The translations under genes were made by a program, and so were the position numbers. The notes under the pieces are model-generated. The model saw only the letters and a list, made by a program, of their open reading frames with translations. It made no database searches and was not told where the DNA came from. Positions 33,644 to 42,891 of a stretch of 64,000 bases of DNA are shown piece after piece. How positions within the stretch are numbered: position 1 is the first letter of the stretch; every line of letters begins with the position of its first letter. The DNA comes from Sphingomonas aurantiaca (GTDB lineage: Bacteria > Pseudomonadota > Alphaproteobacteria > Sphingomonadales > Sphingomonadaceae). Location of the stretch: assembly GCF_003050705.1 (NCBI RefSeq), contig NZ_QAOG01000001.1, positions 248,001 to 312,000 of the forward strand, given 5' to 3'.

Positions 33644-35085
33644 CCCGGTGACGAAACGCTGGGATCCAACGCGCGACAGGTACCGACCGGCACCGCACGT
33701 AGATCGGGGGGCAGATCGGGAAATTCGTGACGGGTCTTGTCCCATACCGGCGCTGCGCCGCGCAGCATGCCGATGTAATGCACAACCGCGCAGGGGGCGA
33801 CGATCAGCGCGACCCAATTGCCGACCACGAATCGCGGCAGTGCCCAGACCGCCTCGGCAAGCCCGTAGCTCCTGCCGGTGAAGAGCATCCGCAAGGCCAG
33901 TCGCCATGCCAACAGCGCGGAATTGGCGATGAACATCCCGGTTGCGATCGGGCGGGGCGGGGCGAGCGGTGGCGCTGCCGGGCCCGCCCAGTGATGCGCT
34001 GCGGTCGACACGGCCCAGGCCAGTATCCCGACATAGGCGACCGCAAGGACCACGACCGCCAGTGGCGCCCGCCGATCGCGCATCCGCATCCAGTGATCGG
34101 CATAGGCGCGCGGGCGTGCCCATCCGGTCCGATCCCATCCGGCAAGCGCGATGCCGTTCATCCACCGCGTCTTCTGGCGGATCGACTCGCGGATCGTTCC
34201 CGGGAAATAGGCGCGGACGGCAACGACCGACCCGGCATTGTCCGCCGCCACCCGCGCGAAGATGCCCCGGGCGCCGAGGTCCGCCAGCCGCAGGCCCAGC
34301 TCGTAATCCTCGGTGAGGCTGGTCGCGTCGAACGGATCGCCGCCGCGCGCGGCTGCGATCCGGGCGAGCATGGCGGGGGCGATCGCGCAGCCGGTGCCGG
34401 CGAGCGGCATCGCTGCACCCAGCGCGGTGCGGACGACGATTTGCTTCGCGTGCGATTCGGCGAACTCGTCGGCATAATGGCCCGACACCAGCCGCGCGCC
34501 GTGATGGACCAGTGGCAGCACGGGCAGCTGCACCACGTCGTATCGGTCGATCAGGCTGTCGAAGACGCGCAATTCATGCGGATGCACGACGTCCTCGGCG
34601 TCGTGCAGCACGATCGCCTTGGTCTGCCGGCCCTCGTGCGCATCGTCGCGGGTCAGCGCATGCCACAGCGTATTGAGGCAATCCGCTTTGGTCGTGGGGC
34701 CGTAGCGCGGCCCTATCACCATCCGGACGCGGTCGTCCTGCGCGACGATCGCGGCGACCGCTTCGATCGTACCCTGGTCGTTGGGATAGACGCCGACATA
34801 GATCCGGTACGCGTCGTGACGATAGCGATCCAGCGCGGTCGACAGCATGCCGCCGATCACCGCCACCTCGTCCCACGCCGCCACGAACACCGCGATCCCC
34901 CCGTGCGATCGCGGCGGCGGCAGCGTTGCCAGCGTCAACCGGGGGCGTTCGCCCTTCCAGAGCCTGTGGACGATGAAGACGATGTCGACCAGCAGGTCAT
35001 CGATGCCGCCGAGAAACAATCCGACGCCGGCAAACAACAGGGTCTCGCGCGCCAAGCCGTCGATGATCCAGAACGACTCGACCAT
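33640..35085 (-). CDS. NfrB-like membrane glycosyltransferase (GT2)
   Basis: This 481-residue protein has an N-terminal membrane segment pair, a cytosolic GT-A domain (about residues 60-320) and about four C-terminal membrane segments. Catalytic motifs are visible: HDAEDVVHP (DxD-type), SLTEDYELGLRL (TED) and RQKTRWMNGIAL (QxxRW). This is the set found in processive, membrane-bound GT2 enzymes. The ending APVWDKTRHEFPD is characteristic of NfrB-like transferases (phage N4 adsorption protein B). The protein stops about 25 residues after that motif, so the C-terminal MshEN cyclic-di-GMP-binding domain of E. coli NfrB is absent. It probably makes a surface glycan together with the barrel protein encoded next. 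Confidence 0.82.
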   Translation of the reverse strand: MVESFWIIDGLARETLLFAGVGLFLGGIDDLLVDIVFIVHRLWKGERPRLTLATLPPPRSHGGIAVFVAAWDEVAVIGGMLSTALDRYRHDAYRIYVGVYPNDQGTIEAVAAIVAQDDRVRMVIGPRYGPTTKADCLNTLWHALTRDDAHEGRQTKAIVLHDAEDVVHPHELRVFDSLIDRYDVVQLPVLPLVHHGARLVSGHYADEFAESHAKQIVVRTALGAAMPLAGTGCAIAPAMLARIAAARGGDPFDATSLTEDYELGLRLADLGARGIFARVAADNAGSVVAVRAYFPGTIRESIRQKTRWMNGIALAGWDRTGWARPRAYADHWMRMRDRRAPLAVVVLAVAYVGILAWAVSTAAHHWAGPAAPPLAPPRPIATGMFIANSALLAWRLALRMLFTGRSYGLAEAVWALPRFVVGNWVALIVAPCAVVHYIGMLRGAAPVWDKTRHEFPDLPPDLRAVPVGTCRALDPSVSSPG

Positions 35086-35209
35086 GATGCACCCCCGACG
35101 ATGGGGTACAGGAGCGTCTGTCCATTTCGGAGTCTGTCGGATCCGAAACGGATGTTTGGCGGGGCGTTGCGAGCGAACGCCCCCCTCGATCCGTCACCGC
35201 ATCCGGGGG

Positions 35210-35713
35210 TTACGGCCGGTCGCGCCCGCCGCCGCCGGTGTTGCCGCCAGCGCCGCCGCCGCCGGCCCCTGCCGCACCGACGGTGCCGATGTTGCCGAAC
35301 AGATCCTGGAAGAACCCGCGTTCGCGACCCAGCGTCGGCGTCGTCTTGCTGTACGGCTTGACCGCGGCGACCTGGTCAAGCCCCCCGCGACGGATCGCGG
35401 TGACGGTGCCCTGCTGGTCGAAGCTGATCTGCAGCGTGATCTGTGCGTTGGGCCGCGGGTTGCGGAACGCCAGGTTGCGGCTGTCGCGCGCGAGGTAATA
35501 CCAGTCGCCCTGGTCGAACTGGCCCGCCAGCGTCGGCTTGCCCAGCGTCTGGAGCACCGACTGGCGGTTATCCACGCCCGGCTGGACCGAATTGACGAGG
35601 TCGGTATCGACGACATAGCCCTGGTGCGAGCGCAGCTGGGTGCAGCCCGCGCTGGCCAGCGTAACGACCGCGAGGGCGGCGGCGAGACCCGTACGGGCGG
35701 AAAACACGCTCAT
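35210..35713 (-). CDS. bamE: Outer membrane protein assembly factor BamE
   Basis: This 167-residue lipoprotein has a signal peptide ending in the lipobox LASAGC. It has a SmpA/OmlA domain: GYVVDTDLVNSVQPGVDNRQ, then VLQTLGKPTLAGQFDQGDWYY. The C-terminus is an unusual Gly/Ala-rich tail of about 30 residues (AGAGGGGAGGNTGGGG). BamE is a small subunit of the BAM complex that inserts beta-barrel proteins into the outer membrane. The ATG at 35713 is chosen because it gives a proper signal peptide; the upstream in-frame extension does not. It diverges from the bc1 chaperone gene. Confidence 0.9.
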   Translation of the reverse strand: MSVFSARTGLAAALAVVTLASAGCTQLRSHQGYVVDTDLVNSVQPGVDNRQSVLQTLGKPTLAGQFDQGDWYYLARDSRNLAFRNPRPNAQITLQISFDQQGTVTAIRRGGLDQVAAVKPYSKTTPTLGRERGFFQDLFGNIGTVGAAGAGGGGAGGNTGGGGRDRP

Positions 35714-35846
35714 ATAAACTCCCAACCGGGGCACGCGAAAACACGTGACGGTTTCGATGCGATTGCATCGGCCGCCGATCGCCTCGATATGCGAGGATGC
35801 GCGGGCAAACAAGCCAGAGCGCGGTCGATGGTCGAAGGACGACGTA

Positions 35847-36353
35847 TTGAGCTGGTTGGGAAGACTGTTCGGCGAGAAGCCGGACGAAGCGCTGCCGCTG
35901 TATAATGCCGTCGTGATGCGGGCGCGGGCGGCGCATTGGTATCAAGCGGGCGCGGTGCCGGACACCGTCGACGGCCGGTTCGACATGATCGCGACTCTGC
36001 TCGCGATCGTGATGCTGCGACTCGAGTCGGAGCCCGCCGGCGGCGATACCGCTGCGCGGCTTGCCGAACGCTTCGTCGACGACATGGACGGCCAGCTGCG
36101 TGAAATCGGGATCGGCGACATCATCGTCGGCAAGCATATCGGCAAGATGATGAGCATGCTGGGCGGTCGGCTCGGCGCGTACCGCGACGGACTGACCGCA
36201 GGCGATATCGCGCCGGCGCTCGTGCGCAACCTGTACCGCGGGGCCGCGCCCGATGCTGCCGCGCTGGCGCATGTGCGCGAGTCGCTGATGGCGTTCCATG
36301 CCGGACTGACGACCAAATCCCTTCCCGATCTATTTGCTGGAGACCTGCCGTGA
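35847..36353 (+). CDS. Ubiquinol-cytochrome c chaperone (Cbp3-like)
   Basis: This helical protein of about 168 residues has the family blocks LYNAVVMRARAAHWYQAGAV, DTVDGRFDMIATLLAIVMLR, the FVDDMDGQLREIGIGDIIVG block and HIGKMMSMLGGRLGAY. They match the Cbp3/ubiquinol-cytochrome c chaperone family required for assembly of the cytochrome bc1 complex. No ATG is suitable: TTG at 35847 is chosen because GAAGGA lies eight bases upstream and the protein then begins SWLGRLFGEKP. The stop overlaps the GTG start of the yceD-like gene, so the two are coupled, as in other sphingomonads. Confidence 0.88.
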   Translation: MSWLGRLFGEKPDEALPLYNAVVMRARAAHWYQAGAVPDTVDGRFDMIATLLAIVMLRLESEPAGGDTAARLAERFVDDMDGQLREIGIGDIIVGKHIGKMMSMLGGRLGAYRDGLTAGDIAPALVRNLYRGAAPDAAALAHVRESLMAFHAGLTTKSLPDLFAGDLP

Positions 36354-36874
36354 GCCCCGAATTCAGCCGTCCGGAACGTCTCGACACGATCGGCGAGCGC
36401 GAGCGGATCGTCGAGATCGCCGCCACCGAGAGCGAGCGCGCCGCGCTGGCGGAGCGGTTCTCGCTCGTCTCGATCTCCCGGCTGGAGGCGCGGCTCGGCA
36501 TCAAGCGCAACGACCGGGGCATCGTGGTAAAGGGCCGCGTGACCGGCGCGGCGGTGCAGGCCTGTTCGGTGACCGACGAACCGCTCGACACGCGGATCGA
36601 CGAACCCGTCGAGCTTCTTTTCGTCGAGCGGCTGGTGGCGGAGGGCGACGAGGTCGAACTGTCCGACGACGCGCTCGATACGGTCGCGATTGAGGGCGGC
36701 ACGATCGATCTGGGCGAGGCGGCGGCGGACACGCTGGCGCTGTCGGTCGATCCGTTCCCGCGCGGGCCCAATGCGGCGGCCGCGCTGGCGGCGGCGGGCG
36801 TGATCAGCGAGGACGAATTCCGCCCCGCCAATGCGTTTGCGGATCTCCAGGCGCGGATGGCGGGCAAGTCGTAA
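36350..36874 (+). CDS. YceD family protein (DUF177)
   Basis: This 174-residue acidic protein has the N-terminal and central blocks of DUF177/YceD, including VVKGRVTGAAVQACSVTDEP, with the cysteine near residue 70, and the acidic ELLFVERLVAEGDEVELSDD. The C-terminus DPFPRGPNAAAAL is typical of the alphaproteobacterial form. In many bacteria yceD is directly upstream of rpmF (ribosomal protein L32) and is linked to 23S rRNA or ribosome biogenesis; here rpmF does not follow. The start is GTG at 36350, overlapping the chaperone stop. It is cytosolic. Confidence 0.85.
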   Translation: MSPEFSRPERLDTIGERERIVEIAATESERAALAERFSLVSISRLEARLGIKRNDRGIVVKGRVTGAAVQACSVTDEPLDTRIDEPVELLFVERLVAEGDEVELSDDALDTVAIEGGTIDLGEAAADTLALSVDPFPRGPNAAAALAAAGVISEDEFRPANAFADLQARMAGKS

Positions 36875-36907
36875 GGCGGGCGCGCGCGCCGGCCCTGGCG
36901 GCGTGCC

Positions 36908-38419
36908 TCAGCCGCCCGGGCGGACGGCCAGCAGCGTCGCCACCTTCGCCTTGAACGCGCGCAGCGATGCGCCCGACAGTTGCGCGACGCCCGCGAACGA
37001 TACCGCGCGCGGATTGATCGCCGTGCCGTTCTTCCACACTTCCCAATGCAGATGCGGGCCGGTCGACAGGCCGGTCGAGCCGACATAGCCGATCACCTGC
37101 CCCTGCCGCACGCGCGTGCCCGACGACACCGCGATCCGGCTCATATGGCCATAGCCGCTCGCCATGCCGCCACCGTGGGTCAGCTTGACGAAATTACCAT
37201 AGCCACCGGTCCGCCCCGCGAACGCGACGACGCCGTCGGTCATCGCGTGGATCGGCGTACCATAAGGCGCGCCGATATCGAGCCCCTTGTGCATCCGCGT
37301 GAAGCGCAGCAGCGGATGCACGCGCAACCCGAAGCTCGAGGTGATGCGGCCCGATACGGGCAGGCCGGACACTGCGCGCCGCTCGGTCTGGCCGTTGGCA
37401 TCGAACCAGCCGTCCGTCCGCGACGCGCCGGCCCCGTCGCGCTCGCGCTCGCTCTCCGCACCGTCGGGCCCGAAGCGCACGAGCTGCACCTTGCGGCGGC
37501 CCTGATCGATCCCGGCGAACAGCAGCTCGCCGATCTGCGTCTCGCCCGTCGCGGCGCGCTGGCGTTCAATGATCAGGTCGAAACTGTCCGCGGCGCGGAC
37601 ATCGCGACCGATCGACAGGCGAGTCGCGAGCGCCTTGATATAGGATTCGACGGCCTTGGCGGGCACGCCTGCCGCGCGCATCGACCGGTACAGGCTCGAT
37701 CCGACGAGGCCCTGGATCCGCAGCGGCGTCGCGTCGATCGCGATCGGCTTGCGGTGCATCGCCAGCCCGCCCGCGGTGCGCATCAGCGCGAGCCCGAGAT
37801 CGAACCGCGCACGCAGATCGAGCGCTTCGAGCGGCCGGGCGACGGTGCGGTCGGGGCGACGACCGAGCGTCAGCGCGATCCGCGTGCCCGCGGCGATGGA
37901 ATCGAGCGGCACCGCCTGCGCAACCATCGTGGCGGCGGCATTTGCATCGGCGCGCCCGACGCCGGCGCGCATCAGCACGCGGTCGAGCCGGTCGCCCTCG
38001 CCGAGCGTCGCGGAGAGGGTTACGGTCGGCCGCTCGGGGGCTTCGGTCAGCGGCGCGACGAGGTCATTGGCGGCCATTCGCCGGCCGGTCGCCGCACCTT
38101 GGCCGATCGCGGTGATTCCCTGCGCGCGCGCCTCGTCCCATTCCGCCCCGGCAAGCGGCGGGGGCACCGCACCGACCAGCGGTTTGATGCCCGGCGCCAA
38201 CGCCCATGTCGCCACGCACAGCGCGGTGCACGTCGCAACGCCGCGCCACCAGTCTAGGCTGCCAATCTGTGCACCCAGGTCCGGAACCCAGTCGATCGAC
38301 GTCGCCGCGGTGCGCAGCGGGGCGCGCGGGCTCGGCGTTGAAGCGGACGACGGCATGCGCAGGCCGCGAGGCCCCTGCATGCCAGCCAGTCCATATTCCG
38401 GATCGTCCCGTAGAAACAC
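36908..38419 (-). CDS. M23 family metallopeptidase (LytM domain)
   Basis: This protein of about 503 residues has a cytoplasmic N-terminus, one membrane segment (about WWRGVATCTALCVATWALAP), a periplasmic mid-region with a LysM/OapA-like part (LSATLGEGDRLDRVLMRAG) and a C-terminal M23 domain. Zinc ligands and catalytic residues are in TRMHKGLDIGAPYGTPI (HxxxD), GYGHMSRIAV and GPHLHWEVWKNG (HxH). M23 enzymes cut peptidoglycan cross-links or activate amidases during growth and division. The frame is open to 38485; GTG at 38419 has AAGG upstream and is preferred, with an ATG at 38380 as the alternative. It converges with the yceD-like gene. Confidence 0.9.
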   Translation of the reverse strand: MFLRDDPEYGLAGMQGPRGLRMPSSASTPSPRAPLRTAATSIDWVPDLGAQIGSLDWWRGVATCTALCVATWALAPGIKPLVGAVPPPLAGAEWDEARAQGITAIGQGAATGRRMAANDLVAPLTEAPERPTVTLSATLGEGDRLDRVLMRAGVGRADANAAATMVAQAVPLDSIAAGTRIALTLGRRPDRTVARPLEALDLRARFDLGLALMRTAGGLAMHRKPIAIDATPLRIQGLVGSSLYRSMRAAGVPAKAVESYIKALATRLSIGRDVRAADSFDLIIERQRAATGETQIGELLFAGIDQGRRKVQLVRFGPDGAESERERDGAGASRTDGWFDANGQTERRAVSGLPVSGRITSSFGLRVHPLLRFTRMHKGLDIGAPYGTPIHAMTDGVVAFAGRTGGYGNFVKLTHGGGMASGYGHMSRIAVSSGTRVRQGQVIGYVGSTGLSTGPHLHWEVWKNGTAINPRAVSFAGVAQLSGASLRAFKAKVATLLAVRPGG

Positions 38420-38608
38420 GCGCGCTGCCTTGGTGGTTGAAGAACATGGTCGAAGCGGCAAGCGGCGTCGTTGACGTGGAGTCACCGACCTGGTTCGCCG
38501 TACAAGGGACAGAGGAAACCCCTCTGCCGTAAAATAGGTGAAAGTCGACTTAAGTGGCGCCTTTTGGACCTGTGGTCGCGACGAAACGGTGGCGCGTCGC
38601 GGCGAGGG

Positions 38609-39286
38609 CTAGTCGAGCAGCAGGAATGCGGTGATCGTCAGGCGCCCGAGCAGCGGATCGTTGCTCAGCACAGTGTCCGATGCGATCACGCCGCTGTGCA
38701 GCGAGGCGCTGCGATAGATGACGGCCCGGTTATACCGCGCCTCGACCTGCGCGATCTGCTCGAACAGCGGCGTTGGTCCGGCGATATAGGAGCGCGCTGG
38801 CGGTGCGCCCTGCGCCAGTTCGGCGTTGAGCCGCGCATAATAGTCCGCCGCCCGCGCGGCATCGACCGTCTCGGTACCCGTTGCGCGATGGCGATAGAAC
38901 GCGGTGCCGTCGCGGCTTTCGGGGCTGAGATAATGGACCAGCGCGATCCGCCCCGGATCGACCGCGTCGACATGCGGCAGCCGCTGCGCCAGCGTCAGGC
39001 GATCGGCGGGCGTCGTCACCATCGCATAGCTCGCGTCGATCAGCGCGGCCGCGGCATTATGGTAGAACACGCCCGACAGCACCGCGGCGAGGGCAGGCCC
39101 GACCTCAGCGAGATAGTCCGGCGGCAACGCAGCCCGCAGCCCGGGATAATGGTTGCGCCCCGGCTCGAACGCCTGCGTCGCCGCGAAAGCACGCAGCGCA
39201 TCGGGATCGGGGTGGAAGTTGTCGACGATCGCGAGCGGCTGCGCCTGGGTGCCGATCTGGCGCGCGGAAATGGCCGGGCGGATCAT
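38609..39286 (-). CDS. DUF6445 family protein (2-oxoglutarate/Fe(II) oxygenase-like)
   Basis: This protein of about 225 residues resembles DUF6445, a family with a prolyl-hydroxylase-like fold that is found in sphingomonads and related bacteria. Residues that could bind iron are visible as the HxD in LPHVDAVDPGRIALVHYLSP and a later histidine in RSASLHSGVIASD. The block LAIVDNFHPDPDALRAFA is the usual N-terminal strand and helix. The frame is open to 39463; ATG at 39286 is chosen because the upstream 45-60 residues are low-complexity and the DNA there is less GC-rich, more like a promoter. The real start is uncertain. The substrate is unknown. Confidence 0.7.
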   Translation of the reverse strand: MIRPAISARQIGTQAQPLAIVDNFHPDPDALRAFAATQAFEPGRNHYPGLRAALPPDYLAEVGPALAAVLSGVFYHNAAAALIDASYAMVTTPADRLTLAQRLPHVDAVDPGRIALVHYLSPESRDGTAFYRHRATGTETVDAARAADYYARLNAELAQGAPPARSYIAGPTPLFEQIAQVEARYNRAVIYRSASLHSGVIASDTVLSNDPLLGRLTITAFLLLD

Positions 39287-39489
39287 CCGCCGCGGCTGCT
39301 TGGGCTGATGGCTTTTGGTATGTGCGGGTTTCGGCTCGATCGGGCGCAGCTCATGCTGCCGGATACCCCAAGCGTTACCGTACAGCCAACCGATTGCTCC
39401 ATAACTGATTGGTTTTGTCATCCTTGTTGCCGTCAGGCACGGCGTCTCTATGCTGCCCCCCAACAGACAGACTGGGGTGATGAGCGCAG

Positions 39490-42315
39490 ATGGTTTCGAA
39501 GATTTCCGTATTCACCGGCGTGTCGGTCGCCGCGCTTCTGGTCTCCGGCGCGCAGGCGCAGCGTTCGACGCCCGCGGCCCAGGCCGCACCGGTCGCCGCC
39601 CTCGTGAAGTCGGTGGATATCCCGTACCAGCAGTTCACGTTGAAGAACGGCCTGCGCGTCGTGGTGCATACCGATCGCAAGGCGCCCGTCGTCGCGGTGT
39701 CGGTCTGGTATAATGTCGGGTCGAAGTTCGAACCCAAGGGTAAGACCGGGTTTGCGCATCTGTTCGAACATCTGATGTTCAACGGCTCCGAGAACGCGCC
39801 CGGCGATTTCTTCGAGCCGCTCAAGCAGGTCGGCGCGACCGACTTCAACGGCACCACCTATTTCGACCGCACCAATTATTTCGAGACGGTGCCGACCGCG
39901 GCGCTCGATCGCGCGCTGTTCCTCGAATCGGATCGCATGGGCTATCTCACCGGCGCGATCACGCAGGGCGTGCTCGACGAGCAGCGCGGCGTCGTCCAGA
40001 ACGAGAAGCGCCAGGGCGACAACCAGCCCTACGGCTTGACGCAGTACAAGGTCACCGAGGGGCTGTTCCCCGCGACGCATCCGTACGGCCACACCACGAT
40101 CGGCTCGATGGCGGATCTCGATGCCGCGTCGCTGCAGACGGTGAAGGACTGGTTCAAGGATCATTACGGCCCGAACAACGCGGTGCTGGTGCTGGCCGGC
40201 GACGTCGATGCGGCGACCGGCAAGCGCCTCGCGGAGAAGTATTTCGGCGGCATTCCGAAGGGGCCGGCGAGCGTCGTGCCGGCCGCACCGATCCCGACGC
40301 TGCCCGCGCCGGTCAGCGAAACGATCAAGGACCGCGTCGCCGCGGTGATGATCAGCCGCAACTGGGTCGTGCCCGGGCTGAACGACAAGGACGGCACCGC
40401 GCTGGACGTCGCGGCGGGCGTGCTGGGCGGCCTCGCCAGCAGCCGGTTCGACACCGCGCTGGTCAAGAAAGAGAAGCTGGTCACGCGGATCTCCGCCGAG
40501 AATAGCAGCTTCAGCCAGCTCGGCATGTTCGAGATCCAGGCGATCGTGCGCGAGGGCGTCGACCCGGCGGTCGTGACCAAGCGGATCGACGAGATCCTCG
40601 CCGATTTCCTCAAGAACGGCCCGACCGCCGACGAGGTGAGCCGGGTCGCGACCACGACGGCGGCGCGCCGGATGGAGGGGCTCGAATCGGTCGGCGGCTT
40701 CGGCGGCAAGGCGGTCGCGCTGGCCGAGGGCACGCTCTATTCGAACGATCCCGGCTTCTACAAGAAACAGCTCCTCCAGCTCGCCGCGGAAACGCCGGCG
40801 AGCGTGCGGGCGGCGGCAGCCAAGTGGCTGTCGCGGCCGGCCTATTCGCTGACCGTCGTGCCCGGGGCGCGCGATGCCTATGCCAATGCGGTCGTGCCGC
40901 CCAAGGCCGTCGTCGTGCCCGCACCCGAGGCGCCGCCAAAGGGCACGCGTGGACCGCTGCCCGCGGTCGGCCAGATCGCGGGGCTCAGCTTCCCGACGGT
41001 CGAGCGCACGCGGCTCGCGAACGGGATCGAGCTTGTCTATGCGCAGCGTGACGCGGTGCCGGTGACGCAGGCGGTGCTCAGCTTCGACGCCGGCGTCGCG
41101 GCGGATGTCCCGGGCAAGCTTGGTACGCAGAAGCTGACTCTGTCGATGATGGATGAGGGCACCGCGACTCGCGACTCGGTCGCGCTGGCCGAGGCCAAGG
41201 AGCGGCTCGGCGCGGAGATCGGCTCGGGTGCGTCGAACGACCGGACCTTCCTGTCGCTCCAGGTGCCGAGCGCGAACCTGGCGCCCGCGGTCGATCTGTT
41301 CGCCGACATCGCGCAGAACCCGGCCTTCGCCGATGCCGAGGTCGCGCGCGTCAAGAACCAGCAGCTCGCGCAGATCGCGCAGGAACTGACCAGCCCGCAG
41401 GGACTGGCGACGCGCGTCCTGCCGAAGCTGCTCGGGCCGACCTCGCCCTATGCCAAGGCGCAGGGCAGCGGCGACCCCAAGGCGGTCGCGGCGCTGACCC
41501 GCGCAGACCTTGTTGCGTTCCAGCAGGCATGGCTGCGCCCCGACAAGGCGAAGATCTTCGTCGTCAGCGATCGTCCGCTCGCCGAGGTGAAGGCGGCGCT
41601 CGAGGCGCGGTTCGGGACATGGCGGCCGACCGGTGCGGCGGGCACCAAGGTCTTCCCGGCGACCGTGACGCCGTCCGCGCCGAAGATCGTCCTGATCGAC
41701 CGACCGGACAGCCCGCAATCGGTGATCATCGCCGGCGTGCCGACCGGATTGAAGGGCACGCAGGACCTGTTGCCGATCGCGACCGCGAACGACGCGCTCG
41801 GCGGCAGCTTCCTCGGTCGCGTCAACATGGACCTGCGCGAGAGCAAGCACTGGTCCTACGGCGTGTCGGGGCGGTTCCAGCCATCGGAAAACGCCGCGCC
41901 CTATATCCTGTCCGCGCCTGTGCAGGCGGACCAGACCGGCCCGTCGATCGCCGCGCTGCGCAGCGATATCGGCGCGTTCCTCGGCAAGGAGCCGATGACG
42001 CAGGCCGAGTTCGATCGCGCCATCAACGGTGCGATCCGATCGCTGTCGGGCAATTTCGAGACGTCGGACGCGGTGTTGGGGGCGATGCAGCAGAACGATC
42101 TGCTCAAGCGCCCCGACGATTACTATGCGACGATTACCCGGCGCTATCAGGGGCTTAACCTCAATCAACTTAATAGTGCGATCCAGCAGGCGCTCGACCC
42201 GAAGAAGACGATCTGGGTCGTGGTCGGCGACGCGAAGACGGTGCGGCCGCAGCTTGACAGCATCGGCCTGCCGGTCGAGGTCATCCCCGCGGCGTCGGTT
42301 GCCGGCGCCCAGTAA
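39490..42315 (+). CDS. M16 family zinc metallopeptidase (pitrilysin-like, two domains)
   Basis: This 941-residue secreted or periplasmic peptidase has a signal peptide (about residues 1-24, cut after AQA). The N-terminal M16 domain carries the inverted zinc motif HLFEH (His90, Glu93, His94) in GFAHLFEHLMFNGSEN. The C-terminal half is a second M16-like domain that lacks the zinc motif, from about FPTVERTRLANGIELVYAQR, with SYGVSGRFQ-like strands later. This two-domain architecture is typical of bacterial peptidase M16 proteins that degrade oligopeptides inside a closed chamber. The ATG at 39490 gives a good signal peptide. It is followed by a 99-residue gene 29 bases later. Confidence 0.93.
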   Translation: MVSKISVFTGVSVAALLVSGAQAQRSTPAAQAAPVAALVKSVDIPYQQFTLKNGLRVVVHTDRKAPVVAVSVWYNVGSKFEPKGKTGFAHLFEHLMFNGSENAPGDFFEPLKQVGATDFNGTTYFDRTNYFETVPTAALDRALFLESDRMGYLTGAITQGVLDEQRGVVQNEKRQGDNQPYGLTQYKVTEGLFPATHPYGHTTIGSMADLDAASLQTVKDWFKDHYGPNNAVLVLAGDVDAATGKRLAEKYFGGIPKGPASVVPAAPIPTLPAPVSETIKDRVAAVMISRNWVVPGLNDKDGTALDVAAGVLGGLASSRFDTALVKKEKLVTRISAENSSFSQLGMFEIQAIVREGVDPAVVTKRIDEILADFLKNGPTADEVSRVATTTAARRMEGLESVGGFGGKAVALAEGTLYSNDPGFYKKQLLQLAAETPASVRAAAAKWLSRPAYSLTVVPGARDAYANAVVPPKAVVVPAPEAPPKGTRGPLPAVGQIAGLSFPTVERTRLANGIELVYAQRDAVPVTQAVLSFDAGVAADVPGKLGTQKLTLSMMDEGTATRDSVALAEAKERLGAEIGSGASNDRTFLSLQVPSANLAPAVDLFADIAQNPAFADAEVARVKNQQLAQIAQELTSPQGLATRVLPKLLGPTSPYAKAQGSGDPKAVAALTRADLVAFQQAWLRPDKAKIFVVSDRPLAEVKAALEARFGTWRPTGAAGTKVFPATVTPSAPKIVLIDRPDSPQSVIIAGVPTGLKGTQDLLPIATANDALGGSFLGRVNMDLRESKHWSYGVSGRFQPSENAAPYILSAPVQADQTGPSIAALRSDIGAFLGKEPMTQAEFDRAINGAIRSLSGNFETSDAVLGAMQQNDLLKRPDDYYATITRRYQGLNLNQLNSAIQQALDPKKTIWVVVGDAKTVRPQLDSIGLPVEVIPAASVAGAQ

Positions 42316-42344
42316 TCAGAGCTGTGATTCAGGAGAGAAATATA

Positions 42345-42644
42345 ATGGCGAACGTCGATGGCAGCTGGGATTGCGTGGTCAAGTCGCCGCTGGGTGACCA
42401 GAAGATGACGCTGACCGTGAACAGCGCGGGCGACACGTTCACCGGTGCGGTGTCGGGTGCAATGGGCGGAATGGACGTCACCGGCGAGGTCGAGGGCGAC
42501 ACGATCACCTGGAAGCAGAGCATGACCGTACCGATGCCGATGACGCTCGACTGCAAGGCGACCGTCGAGGACGACATGCTCAAGGGCAGCGTCGCGGCCG
42601 GCGCGTTTGGCAGCTTCCCGCTGACCGGCACGCGAACCGCCTGA
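42345..42644 (+). CDS. Small beta-rich protein of unknown function
   Basis: This 99-residue protein begins MANVDGSWDCVVKSPLGDQK. It alternates strands and Gly turns (MTLTVNSAGDTFTGAVSGAM, EVEGDTITWKQSMTVPMPM) through to FGSFPLTGTRTA, like half of a calycin or streptavidin-type barrel. Two cysteines (about residues 10 and 70) are present. No signal peptide is seen. The family is not named here. The ATG at 42345 has an excellent AGGAGA ribosome-binding site, and the gene follows the M16 peptidase by 29 bases, so it is likely cotranscribed. It could bind a small ligand, but nothing shows which. Confidence 0.75.
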   Translation: MANVDGSWDCVVKSPLGDQKMTLTVNSAGDTFTGAVSGAMGGMDVTGEVEGDTITWKQSMTVPMPMTLDCKATVEDDMLKGSVAAGAFGSFPLTGTRTA

Positions 42645-42710
42645 TGCGCCCGTACGGCGATCAAGGCCCGTACGACGATCAGGGATTGTGAAACCGTGCC
42701 CCCCGGCAAC

Positions 42711-42796
42711 GCCGTCATCCCAACGAACGCTGGGATCTCCCGGTGCGGCGGGTGGCATCTGCCAATTGGGTGACCCGAGCGTTCGCTGGGGTGACG
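42711..42796. repeat. Dispersed palindrome, 'CGTCATCCCAACG' family
   Basis: The left arm GCCGTCATCCCAACGAACGC and the right arm GCGTTCGCTGGGGTGACGGC are near-perfect inverted copies. It belongs to the same family as 20479-20570 and the copy inside ribD at 7591. It lies in the 273-base gap between the 99-residue gene and the hydrolase gene. Confidence 0.8.
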
Positions 42797-42850
42797 GCTT
42801 TCAAATACGGGTGATCGCGCGTTCGGCGTGGTGATCCAAGCTATGAGAGG

Positions 42851-42891
42851 GGCCTGTCTTTCCGACCCGGAAAGGCGGGCCTTTTCTTTTT
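42851..42891 (+). terminator. Rho-independent terminator just upstream of the ester hydrolase gene
   Basis: GGCCTGTCTTTCC (42851-42863) pairs with GGAAAGGCGGGCC (42869-42881) and is followed by TTTTCTTTTT. It lies only 27 bases before the start codon at 42918. It may end the upstream M16 transcript, or act as an attenuator if a promoter lies further upstream. Confidence 0.85.

Noticed and set aside
39448-42168. 906-residue open frame antisense to the M16 peptidase
   Set aside because: High GC removes stop codons from opposite frames. The translation is Arg/Asp/Gly-rich and family-less, while the plus strand encodes a clear peptidase.
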